In this document: piece after piece, positions 1-10,721 of the stretch
Layout: each line of letters starts with the position of its first letter
How positions within the stretch are numbered: the first letter of the stretch is position 1
Assembly: GCF_036373705.1 (NCBI RefSeq)
Contig: NC_089852.1
Span: 31,199,707-31,263,706, forward strand
Length of the DNA stretch: 64,000 nt
Origin: Amia ocellicauda
Taxonomy: Eukaryota; Chordata; Actinopteri; Amiiformes; Amiidae
Reading direction: 5' to 3'
Notes under the pieces: model-generated
Seen by the model: the letters and a program-made list of their open reading frames with translations, nothing else
What the model was told of the DNA's origin: nothing
Databases searched by the model: none
Position numbers and translations under genes: made by a program

Positions 1-664
1 TGACTGGTTGTGTGGGGGTGGGAGGGTAAGGAGAAAGATGCCCAGTTACTCAATCTCCATGATCCCAACTGGACTGTCACCTGCTCCTGATTGTGCATCC
101 CAATCACAGCCCTGACTGATGGGCTCAGCACTCTCTTCTTATCCTTCCTCTAGACGGCTAGAGCAGCGGCCTGACAAAGCAAGCCCAGGAGCTCCTTCCT
201 CTTTGAACGCTGTGTCCTCCTCAATCCTGAAGTCTCCCACTGTCTTGTATATAATATATGTGTCTAAGTGAACCCTGGTGTATTTCCTGGTGGAGGTGGT
301 CTAATTAAAATATTTTATTTATACAGTGGGCCATTTATATGTGACACATTTAAGTTGGTAATAAAACATAAATGTTCAAAGAAAACCATGTTTTTAGTAT
401 ATTAACATGAACATGGGAGATTGTGACATCATAAGACATCCACTTCACTATGCCCTATACACACTGTAACAGGTCTGTGCCAGATATAAAAACCCCAATC
501 AGTTTCCAAATGGAGGAGAATGGGAAACTGGGAGTCTCCAGGGCTGCCAGCTGGCCCAATGATTCACATCTCTGTGAAGGAGATGTGATCTGACAGTTGC
601 TCCTGAACTGAAAGGAAACAGGGGACACAGAATAGAGTAACAATTGCAATCAGTTCATCTTGCT
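1..664. other. anonymous non-coding flank
   Basis: I see no exon, recognisable repeat or RNA gene here. The only long open frame (minus, 455-649) has no family resemblance and no splice or promoter context. Confidence 0.5.
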
Positions 665-990
665 GCTTTTTGAAAACCACTTACCCTGATGAGGGTTGCA
701 GGGAAGCCAGTGCTGATCCCAGCAGGCATAGGGCACAAGGCAGAATACACCCAGGACAGGACACCAGTCCATCACTGGGCAACACACACACACACACACA
801 CACACACATAGGCAATTTAGAGTTACCAATCAACCTAGCCTGCATGTCTCTGGATGGTGGGAGGAAACTGCAATGCCCTGTGTGGACACAGGGAGAACAT
901 GCAAACTCCACACAGACAGGCCCCAAAGCCAAGACTCAAACCCAGGAGCTGTGAGGCAGCAGCACTAACCACCACACCACCATGCTGCCC
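665..990 (-). mobile_element. tRNA-derived SINE, reverse orientation
   Basis: Read on the minus strand, the element begins near 990 with a tRNA-like head. An A-box-like TGGTGGTTAGTGCTG is followed by a B-box-like GGGTTTGAGTCT, the internal RNA polymerase III promoter expected of a tRNA SINE. The body holds a short (TG)n run (plus-strand CA, 781-808), and the element ends near 665. The layout resembles a SINE type common in fish introns; I cannot name the family. Divergence of the B box (T for C in GGTTCGA) suggests an old, inactive copy. Confidence 0.6.
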
Positions 991-1022
991 TTCTCAGGAG
1001 GCATCATCATTAATATGCAGTA

Positions 1023-1075
1023 TGTTACATCAGCTCTCTACACTTCCCAAGTTCGCCTACAGAGGTCATCATCAC
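1023..1075 (+). repeat. 5' LTR remnant of the gypsy element
   Basis: About 50 bases match the start of the 3' LTR (from 6425): TGTTACATCAGCTCTC, then a shared GCCTACAGAGGTCAT. The remaining roughly 260 bases of the LTR and the primer-binding site are absent, so sequence passes almost directly into gag. I infer one deletion after integration, because the outer end still abuts the CAGTA duplication. Confidence 0.8.
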
Positions 1076-1104
1076 CAGAATTCTAACCAAGATTCTAGGC
1101 CAAG

Positions 1105-1665
1105 ATGGCCTTCGTCATCACCCTCTTCATGGGCAAGGCGCTGCAAAGGGCAGCTGCTGTGTGGAACCAGCAGGGAGAAATCACCAGGTCCCTGACTGCT
1201 TTTCTAATACACTTCAGGGAAGTGTTCAACCACCCTGCTGAGGGCAAGGACTCTGGGGAGCAACTGCTTACTCTTTGCCAGGGCATGTCATTAGCCATCA
1301 CGCATCCTAGCAGCCAGCAGCGGATGGGATGAGTGGGGTCTCCTTACAGTGTTCTGCCAAGGTCTCCACTCTGACTTACAGTCAGAACTCGCCTGCAGGG
1401 ATGATGCTCTCGGACTGGAACGACTCATTCAGCTAGCAGAAAGATTGGATAACCCGATGAGGTCCAGATGGAGAAGTCCCTCTGCTGATCCTCCTCGACA
1501 GTCAGTCAGACCTCCTCTCTTCAGTCTGCTGTGTGAAATGGAGCCCGTGCAATTGGGACATACACGCCTGTCACCGGAAAAGAGACAAAGAAGGATACAG
1601 ATGCGGCTCTGCCTCTATTGCAGACAGCCTGGTCACTATCGTGAGTCCTCTCCTGCTCATCCTGG
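1105..1665 (+). pseudogene. gypsy gag remnant with damaged zinc knuckle
   Basis: The frame from 1105 reads as the capsid part of fish gypsy Gag (AVWNQQGEI, HFREVFNHPAEG), then shifts into the frame of 1349 (FCQGLHSDLQSELACRDD, LIQLAERLD). A CCHC zinc knuckle follows as CLYCRQPGHYRESS, with the last cysteine replaced by serine. The frameshift near 1330 and the lost cysteine show a dead gene. Confidence 0.8.
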
Positions 1666-1715
1666 TCCTCCCACAGAGTCTCTTGATATCATTGAGTACT
1701 AAACACTGTCCTACA

Positions 1716-3345
1716 ATGACCCTGGCTCAGCTGCGGATCCCAGCCAAGCTGCAGCTCGGAACTCACAGTATGTCTGTTTTCCCCCTCGTAGACTCGAGGT
1801 CAGTGGTTAACTTCAATAACTTGATGACAGTGACTCGTTTCAAGTTTCCCCTCTCGCCATGTGAACCTCCTCTCAGCATCCGAGCCAATTGGATCCGGAC
1901 AGATTTCTCAGAAGATGGCTTTCATTCCCTGCATATCGATCTCTTGCATACAGAACAGCTGCAGTTTCTGGTTATCGACTCCCCTGGGACTGACATCATT
2001 CTGGGTCTGCCATGGCTTACCTTCCATGACCCAGTTATTTCCTGGACAAATGGGGACATTCTATCCTGGGGGCGCAGGTGTTTTTCTCACTGCCTGTCCT
2101 TACCATGTCGTGCCACGCACATTGAGAGCCCGCTGCTTTCCATGCCATCGAACATTTCCCCTGAGTATCAGGACATGCCTACCGTCTTCAACAAAACCCA
2201 GGTCACCAAATTGCCTCCTCATCAGTCATGGGATTGTGCCATAGACCTCCTCCCAGGCTCCTCTCCACCTAGAGGTTGCATTTATCCTCTTTCCCTCCCA
2301 GAGTCTCTTGCCATGGAGGACTATATCAAGGAGGCCTTGGAACTGGGCATTATCCGCACCTCCACATCACCCGCTGCAGCACTTTCCTCCTTCCTGGCCA
2401 AGAAGGACGGAGGACTGCAACCCTGCATAGATTGCCATGGACTAAATGCTGTGACAGTGAAATACCGCTACCCGCTGCCCCTGGTACCTGCAGCCCTGGA
2501 GCAGATTGGAGGAGCTTGGTTCTTTACCAAACTAGAATCAGAGGGGGGGACAAATGGAAAACAGCGTTCATCACGAATAATGGGCATTATGAATATCTGG
2601 TCATGCCCTTCGGTCTCTGTCTTCCAGGCGTTCATCAATGAAGTACTGAAGTTTTCTACATCGTTTTGTTATCGTGTACATTGATATTTTGATTTATTCC
2701 CAGGCCCTCGCTGAACATATCTCCCAGGTGGCAGAATGACCTCTATATCAAGGCAGAGGAATGTGAGTTCCACCGCCAGAGCATTGGTTTCCTAGGTTAC
2801 ATCCTTGACACTGATGGAGTCCACATGAACCAGGATAAAGTGAGTGCTGTTATGGAGTGGCCCCAGCCACGGAACTTCAAGGATTGGCAACGTTTCTTGC
2901 TAATTTGTACAGGCGCTTTATCCGGGACTTCAGTTCTGTGGCTTCCCCCCTTACCTCATTGCTCAAAGGCTCTGCCTGCACCCTGACCTGGACAGCTGCA
3001 GCCACTGACGCCTTTGCCCAGCTTAAAACACTCTTCACCACTGCATCACTCTTAAAGCACCCTGATACTTCCATTCCCTTTCTTGTGGAAGTAGATGCTT
3101 CAGAAAGCGGTGTAGGGGCAGTATTGTCACAACATCATGGATCTCCACCTAAGCTCCATCCCTGTGCCTTTTTCTCCAGGAAACTCTCTCCGGTGGAGCG
3201 TAATTATGACATTGGAAACCTGGAGCTCCTTGCCATGAAAATCGCTTTCGAGGAGTGGAGACACTGGTTGGAGGGGTCTCAACATTCCTTTTTTGTCCTC
3301 ACTGACCACCAAAATCTGGAATACATCTGCTCTGTGAAGAGGTGA
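1716..3345 (+). pseudogene. gypsy protease - reverse transcriptase - RNase H remnant
   Basis: An aspartic protease relic appears as PLVDSRSVVNF, where the family has D-S/T-G-A, so the active-site glycine is lost. Reverse transcriptase begins with [21 protein letters not shown] and [16 protein letters not shown] frame change near 2545 leads to [12 protein letters not shown] in the frame of 2276. The palm region near 2665 is frameshifted. RNase H is well kept at 2857-3345 ([42 protein letters not shown]). The order and motifs match Ty3/gypsy Pol. Several frame breaks rule out function. Confidence 0.88.
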
Positions 3346-3809
3346 ATCCCCATCAGGCACGCTGGGCTTTGTTCTTCACCCGTTTCAACTTTACGCTCAC
3401 TTACCGTCCAGGCTCCAAAACCATTAAGACGGACGCCCTTTCTTGTCAATTTGACTCGCATTCCATTTCAGGCTCCATGGATCCTATTCTACCACCTTCC
3501 TGCATTGTGGCTCCTATTTGATGGGACATTATGGAGCATATATAATGAGCCATTGCCACTGAACCCTCACCCTCCAATTGTCCTGTCTGTTGTCAATATT
3601 GTCCCTCTTCAATACACTCTCAAGTTCTGCAATGGCTCCATTCCTCCACTGCTTCTGGACAGTCAGGCATTCGGCACACTCTCTCCCTCTTTCAGCAAAG
3701 GTTTTGGTGGCCCTCTCTCTTACAATACGTCACACGTTTTGTTGCAACCTGTCCATCATGCGCTCAAGCCAAAACTCCTCGCCAACTCCCAGCCGGAATC
3801 CTGGAACCT

Positions 3810-4057
3810 CTCCCCATTCCACACACAGACCATGATCACACATCACCATATACTTCCTGACTGATCTCCCCAACTCCAATGGCTACACCACTGGTTGGGG
3901 TGGACAGGTTTTCCAAAGCCTGAAGGGGTTACCTACTGCTCTTGCCACAGCTAAATGTCTTTTTTCCCAGGTCTTCCGCTTTTATGGACTGCCTGAAGAC
4001 ATCGTCTCTGACCGTGGCCCCCAGTTCACCTCTCGAGTATGGTCCGCCTTCTACCGT
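3810..4057 (+). pseudogene. gypsy integrase, part 1, interrupted at 4057
   Basis: This fragment of the integrase catalytic core includes DRGPQFTSR-like coding at about 4011-4038, carrying the second acidic residue of the DDE triad in this family. The frame runs to TTC TAC CGT at 4049-4057 and stops abruptly at foreign CR1 DNA. The continuation is found at 5524. Confidence 0.85.
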
Positions 4058-5523
4058 TTCCAACAGTACTTAAAGAAATTAGGGAAATTATTTATAGGCC
4101 GCTAACTAAACTATTCCAAAAGACACTTAGAACAGGGGATGTGCCAAGTGACTGGAAGACAGCAAATGTCATACCAATCCACAAGAAAGAGGACAAAACT
4201 GAGCCAGGAAATTACAGACCAATCAGTCTCACCTGCATCACCTGTAAAATGTTGGAAAAAATGATTAGACAGAAAATAGGGGAGCATCTTAATGAAAACC
4301 AAATCCTTGGAGATAGTCAACATGGGTTTAGATGAGGCAGATCATGTCTTACTAATCTATTACAATTCTTTTAACATGCAACTGCAGCTGTAGATCATGT
4401 GAAAGCATATGATATGATATACTTAGATTTTCAAAAAGCTTTTGATAAGGTTCCACACCAAAGACTGATCCTCAAATTGGAAGCTGTAGGCATTCAGGGT
4501 AATGTAAGTAGATGGATTATGAACTGGTTGATGTATAGGAAACAGAGGGTGTCGATTAGAGGAGTTGCTTCTAACTGGAGAGAGGTTGTTAGTGGAGTTC
4601 CACAGGGATCAGTACTAGGGCCTTTGCTTTTTCTAATCTATATTAATGATCTGGACTCTGGGATAGTTAGCAAACTTGTCAAATTTGCAGATGATACTAA
4701 AATAGGTGGCTCAGCAGATACAATCTCGGCAGCACAGGTTATTCAAAGGGACTTAGATAATATTCAGTTGTGGGCCGACACCTGGCAGATGAAACTCAAT
4801 GTGGACAAGTGCAAGGTATTACATGCAGGTAACAACAATGTTCAGTATAATTACACTATGGGAGGAATAGAACTAGATGAAGTAATGCATGAGAAAGACC
4901 TAGGAGTCTATGTGGACTCCTCACTTTTCCATCCAAACAATGTGGGAAAGCAATAAAAAAGGCAAACAGAATGTTAGGGTATATTGCCAAAAGTGTAGAA
5001 TTTAAAACAAGGGCAGTAATGTTCAGATTGTACAATGCGCTAGTTAGAGCTCATCTGGATACTGTATACAGTTCTGGGCTCCAGACTTCAAGAAAGATAT
5101 CGCTGCTCTAGAGGCAGTTCAGAGGAGAGCAACCAGACTTATTCCAGGCCTGAATGTCCTACTGAGAGACTGAGGGAACTGAACCTTTTCATCCTGGAAC
5201 AGAGGAGACTACGTGGGGACTTGATTCAAGTCTTAAATCATGAAAGGCATCAACCACATCAAACCAGAGGAGCTTTTCCAGATCAGCAGGGACACATGCA
5301 CCCGGGGACACAAATGGAAATTGGGCTTCAAGGCATTCAAGACAGAAAACAGGAGACACTTCTTAACACAATCTGAAACAGCGATGTGGTTGAAGCTGAA
5401 AATGTTGGAACATTTAAAAATAAACTGGATAGGATCCTTGGATCACTCAGTTATTAATGCACACCAAATGAGCACGATGGGTTGAATGGCCTCTTCTCAT
5501 TTGTAAACTTTATGTTCTTATGT
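4058..5523 (+). mobile_element. CR1-type non-LTR retrotransposon (5'-truncated LINE) nested in the gypsy element
   Basis: The insert carries the C-terminal part of a Jockey/CR1 reverse transcriptase. 4039-4335 includes NVIPIHKKEDKTEPGNYRPI and 4399-4956 includes YLDFQKAFDKVPH, SGVPQGSVLGPLLFLIYIND and the catalytic FADD box. Stops at 4335 and 4954 break the frame. The 3' end reads GTTGAATGGCCTCTTCTC and finishes in the TTATGTTCTTATG repeat typical of CR1 tails. The 5' half of the LINE, including the endonuclease, is missing, as is usual after incomplete reverse transcription. Confidence 0.92.
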
Positions 5524-6315
5524 CTGCTTAATGTCAATATCAGTCTCTCCTCAGGTTACCACCCACAGTCCAATGGCCAAACGGAGCATCTTAACCAGGA
5601 GATCGGTCGCTTCCACCGCACTTACTGTAGCCGTAACCAGGCTGAATGGAGCAGGTTTCTCCCATGGGCTGAGTATGCCCAGAACTCTCATCTGCTCTTC
5701 CACAGGTTTCACACCATTCCAATGTGTGCTCGGTTATCAACCCCCACTGTTTCGTGGCATGGATGACCATACAGATGTCCCCACGGTAGATGACTGGTAT
5801 CGTCGCAGCGTGGAGGTCTGGGAGGCTGCCCACTTGCAGTTCAGCGCCAGAAGATGCAGGCGGACCATCACCGCAGACCTACCCCCCAGTTCCAACCCGG
5901 GCAGAAGGTGTGGCTCTCTACGCGGGACATTTGGCTCCGGCTTCCCTTGAAGAAACTAAACCTCTGCTTCATCGGACCTTATGAGATTGACCGGCAAGTA
6001 AATCCAGTGTCATACCGGCTCCTCCTCCCTGCTCACATGCGTATCTCTCCCATGTTCCGTGTTTCTCTTCTCAAGCCTGCAGTTGCTGACCTGTGCTATC
6101 CGGACATCGATCCTGTGGATCTCCTCCTCTTCCTCCTCCTCCTCCACCTCCCCCCATCGAACTTGATGACGGGCCCGCCTATGCAGTTCGGTCTTTCCTC
6201 CGGTCCCGGCGTCTGCGGGGTAATCTCCAGTACCTCATAGACGGGGAAGGATATGGCCCGGAGGAGAGATCATGGGTGCCAGCATCTGACATCCTTGACC
6301 CTTCCCTTCTGTAAG
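5524..6315 (+). pseudogene. gypsy integrase part 2 and chromodomain
   Basis: The integrase resumes in frame at CTG CTT (5524) with [20 protein letters not shown], which carries the glutamate of the DDE triad, then [15 protein letters not shown]. After a frameshift the linker follows ([12 protein letters not shown]), then a proline-coding CTCCTC microsatellite (6121-6150) and a chromodomain ([20 protein letters not shown], 6233-6295). The family usually has a tryptophan in LVDWEGYG; here it is glycine. The chromodomain normally guides integration to marked chromatin. Confidence 0.87.
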
Positions 6316-6424
6316 ACTTTCACATGGAACAACCCAGACGCTCCTGCTCCTCGTCCTCGTGGAAGTCTGCGCCGCCGACCCCTGTGGCATCAGGAGCTGC
6401 CAGTGGAGGTGGGGGGCGGGGTTC

Positions 6425-6738
6425 TGTTACATCAGCTCTCCAGAGTTCCCCAGTTTGCCTACAGAGGTCATGCTTTCTCTCGCATTCCCCAGCACAATCA
6501 GCTATCACCCAATTAACATTCCTCGGCACCATCAGCTTTACCAATCTCACGTTTTCCTTACCTTTGTTTACTCCCTGTGTTTTGAATCCTGGATTGCCCT
6601 CTGACTGTTTATATGCCTGATCGATTGATCTACTGCCTGTGACCTCTACCACTGCTTTTCCCTTGCCCCCATTGCCTTGTTTGCCAGCTCTTTGACCTGG
6701 ACTGTTACATTCCTTCTTCTACCCAAACAGCCATGACA
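6425..6738 (+). repeat. 3' LTR of the gypsy element
   Basis: A 314-bp LTR begins TGTTACATCAG and ends GCCATGACA, with a purine tract just upstream and the CAGTA duplication just downstream. It matches the first 50 bases of the 5' remnant with several substitutions, so the insertion is not recent. Confidence 0.85.
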
Positions 6739-6743
6739 CAGTA

Positions 6744-7609
6744 TTTCACTGAATTTTAAAACACCCCTCACAACACACCATGAAGACTCACATTAGTTAT
6801 CTATTAATTTCTCACTGTTCCCTCTTCTCTGATTTAAAAAAAATATATCTCCTGCACATACTGACTCCATACCAAATTAAGAAGTAATGAAAGATAGAAT
6901 AAAATAAATGAAAATTAAAGTGATTAATGAAATGGATTCATACCCAAGAAAAGACCTGGAAAAAATTGCATCTATTCCCACAGATAGAAAGTTTTGTTTT
7001 GTTCACTAGAGAGGACCGACACTCGGCTGAGCTCTTAGCACCGTCCTCCTCTGTGATCTCAAACCCAATACAGCGTGCAGCCTCCATCAGCACGGAGCTT
7101 TCCTGCACAGTGAGGAGTGAAAGGCATTGAAGAACAGTATGCCACTGCTCAGCCGCTGCCCCAGACGCACACTGGTGAGCTTTTCTCACAAGCCGGCCAA
7201 GCACACGTGTTCACCCCAGTGCTAATCTCTGTGGGTGACTAGTATAAACCGTGCATTAAAACCGTCAAGACCACTTGGTGTATTTTTTGAAAAAGTGTTT
7301 TTGTCTGTTGTTTCAACACACTCAGCAGACTATAGTGAAGTGCCTTGAGGGGGAAAGTGAAAATGTCTTCTTGCCTTCTTGAATGGGAGCTGATTGTGAG
7401 ATCTGTGCACAGGCAGGGTGAAGAGAACAGGGTCACGAAACCACACAAGCAGGGACACAGGAAAGCAGCAGAACGATTTTGTTTGTGTCAGTGTTTTATT
7501 TCTGCATCCCCATGCATGTGCTCACTGGTGAGATATACTGAAATATGCTCTATAAAAGTAGTTTGTAATGCTGTCATTTCTTTAAAATACACATTTAATC
7601 TTTAACTAC

Positions 7610-7648
<39 letters not shown>

Positions 7649-7864
7649 TACAGCTCTGCATTTTTCTTAAATCAGCATCACTACATGTATGGCAGCCATT
7701 CAATTCAATTCATATTTTTATTTGGAATTTGGGAGAAATGTTGTCAGTAGTTTATAGAATAAAACAAAAATGTTAATTTTACCCAAACACATACCTATAA
7801 ATAGTAAAACCAGAGAAACTGATCATTTTGCAGTGGTCTCTTAATTTTGGTCTCTTAAACTGAT

Positions 7865-7953
<89 letters not shown>

Positions 7954-10721
7954 AGGAGGGTTTAATTGAATAAAAAAATAGACAATAGCTTTGACCTTTT
8001 CCATGATCCTTTGGTTGATTTCGGCAGATTGTTTTCTAGTGAAGCACCCCCAGCTTCCCCTACGCTCACAGTCAAGTGCCGACTGAAGGGCCACAGAAAT
8101 GCCTGTGACTCTGTGGAGTTTTACAAGTAATTTAAACTCAAGTGAGGCAGAAAAACAAAAAACAGGTATCAGTAACTCTCAACAGCCAAATCAATAAAAT
8201 GCAATAACTCATCAGAAATGGACCAGGTACTGTCTGCTGAAACTAATGACTCCTTTATTCCCCCTTATTAAAGCAAAACTTGTAGGTAGTGAAGACACTG
8301 TAGATAATAGCATCTTTCACATCCCACACCATTAAGTATCCAGGGCTCCAGCCTCGGTCAGGAGCCATTCGACAATAACAAGCTGCCATTTTTCTGTGGC
8401 TACATTTCATTCATATGCTTTTTGAGCTAAGCACTTCTCACCACAGAACTGCCTCAGACAAACCATGGGCTGCTGCTCTCTCATCACCTGCAGGAGATAA
8501 ACGCTGAGAGATGCATCCTCTGGTCACAGTCTGCACCCAACTGCTGCTCATTTGTCGCCTTTGCAAAGCCCCCTTTGCTTTCTGCAGTGAATAGCGGGGT
8601 TTGAACTTTGACCTTTGCTTAGCCGTGGTGGATAGTTTTAAGTTGATTTTAGTTTTTTTTAAATATGTGTAGCATTTATGTTTTTGCTTTTGGAAAGGTT
8701 TTATTCCACTGTGAGTGAGCATCACGTCACTTTAAACACCAACACAAAACAAACAAACACACTCGATTACTGGATTGTACATGTCAAAATACTCTTTCAC
8801 TGTTCTTTCATTATGCCCCATTGTAACACGATCTATGAGAAGTAGTTCAATTGCTGTCTGGTTGGTTGATTGTATTACATGAGAGAGCCATTCATAATGA
8901 TTACAGTTGATTAAGGGTTTAATGTGGGACAAGAGGAGTTTTTTTCCCCAGAAGTGGACATTTAATTCATATCAGATACATAGAAGAGTTATAGAATATG
9001 TATTATACCATTTTATTGGTTAATTGATTAATTATTATCATAAACTGATACCACATTCTATTTTTTCTTCCTTTGCTCCACCAAGATTATTTGTATTTTA
9101 CCTGCCTCCGTGCAAAATAAAATAATATCACAAGAAATTGTCCATATACTACTACTACTACTAATAACAACAATACAAAATTGTGTTTCTCCTTTAAAAA
9201 ACAAACAAACATATACATAAATACACACATAACCTATGGGACATAAATAAATAAACAAATAAATAAATGAACCAAGCACATGCTATAAAATACTAAATGC
9301 ACTGTTTAGAGGTGACACCAGACTCTTGGTGTCTGTTTCAGCAATTGTTTGCAATAATCTGGCCGTATAATTCAATCACAGAAAAGAGCCAAGTAATGGC
9401 CAATTAAATCCTGGATGGATTGTCTCAATTCAGGCTGCAAGACCCCCCCACTGACATTCATGCTGCGTGGTGTGTTTGCCTATCGGCGAGAGCCAACACT
9501 GAGCAGCTGTCAGTCTCCAGCTGCATTAACCTTGCACACTTCCCAGGTCTGATGTCTTTAAAGAAGATAGAGTGGCCCCCATTAAAGATTGATGGCAGCC
9601 GGCTGCAGCAGGAGTCACGGTCACCATGGAGAAAGATTGCTTAGCATGGAAGGTGATAAAATGGCTGTTCTGTGTGGCTGGCCCTACAGGTTATAGGAGG
9701 CATCTGTCGGCGAGACTCACAGTGCTCCATAAGACACTCGCCATCAACCGCAGCACTTGTGGCCGAAGCAGGCTGTGGTTTCAAGCAAGCTAAGCAAGGC
9801 TACATTGTATTTCCATCGATTAGTTTAAGCCTTTACCAAAATTTACTGCGTGGTCAGCGCCTCTGTTGGGTACATATGTGTCCAGGCTGTAAGCTAAACC
9901 AAACAAACAAACAAAAACACACACACACACACACACACACGGCCACTGTTCGTTCACGCCTGGTTTGTGATAAGGAAATGTGAGGATACTTTTTGGGTGT
10001 TACAGAGAAAGGTTGTTTAACACTGCTGCTCTTGAATAGGTTCAGGTGATCTACTGCGTTTTGAGGTGCCATGGAGCAGTGCAGCCTCAAAGGGAATACT
10101 TTAATCATGGAGGAATACCTTCTTATAACTGTGGCACTTTCCACAGCACTGCATGATTACGTTCTGTTTCACCAGTCGATAGAAATCCCTTTCTTTGAAA
10201 AAGGAAAACAGACTTGAATCCTCCATCCTGATTATATGGTGTCAGCAGTGGGATACCTCTGGAAAGACTGGTGTTAATGTTTAGCACTGTAATGAGATAT
10301 GCTGCAGGAAGATAGCTATTTATATATATACACACACATTCTAAACTCAGCCTAAAAATAATACTGATCCTTTTTTTAACAACAACAAAAACAAAGAATC
10401 TTGTCAGTCATTTTACTGTACTTTACAGTACAGTTCTTTTTTTTCTTCTTTTTTAACTTCCGATGGTGCAATCAAAAAAAACTGCAAGGGTGTAGCAGTA
10501 ACATCCTGACAATAAAGGCAGTTCATATTTCGAAAGTCCTCTGTGTTTTCTTTGAACGTAAAAGTCAAGTCCCTTCCTGTCTCATTGGAGCTCAGTGATT
10601 TTAGATTTGAAGACCCATACAATATGCAGTTTTCCTAGAAATGGCATCTTGGCATGCTTGCTGTAATTTGTGCATGATTGTAACTGCAGCCAGGGGGCTA
10701 TCTATAACAGTGCAATGTCTA
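6744..10721. other. drd3 3' flank, no gene recognised
   Basis: The stretch holds microsatellites (AT near 7611-7645, GT then AT at 7868-7950, CA at 9917-9940) and AT-rich unique sequence. The open frames here are short and lack splice or family support. The distal drd3 3' UTR must lie at its right end, but I cannot pick its polyadenylation site with confidence. Confidence 0.5.
7868..7950. repeat. compound (GT)n(AT)n microsatellite
   Basis: A GT run is followed directly by a long alternating TA run. This is a likely length-variable locus. The YIYIYI and THTHTH peptides read across it are artefacts. Confidence 0.95.

Larger units (their letters stand above)
1018..6743 (+). mobile_element. Ty3/gypsy chromodomain LTR retrotransposon, degenerate, split by a CR1 LINE
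   Basis: The element proper is 1023-6738, flanked by the 5-bp target duplication CAGTA (1018-1022 and 6739-6743). Both ends carry LTR sequence starting TGTTACATC; the 3' LTR ends GCCATGACA. The internal order is gag with zinc knuckle, protease, reverse transcriptase, RNase H, integrase and chromodomain, which is the chromovirus order of Metaviridae. A purine-rich tract (6408-6421) directly precedes the 3' LTR. The reading frame is broken by many stops and frameshifts, most of the 5' LTR and any primer-binding site are missing, and a CR1 LINE sits in the integrase region (4058-5523). It cannot mobilise itself. Nothing suggests host use. Confidence 0.92.

Noticed and set aside
4399-4956. Reverse-transcriptase frame as a host gene
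   Set aside because: It lies inside a 5'-truncated CR1 LINE with a typical CR1 3' end.
7864-8094. Frame with THTHTH and YIYIYI
   Set aside because: It is a GT/AT microsatellite artefact.
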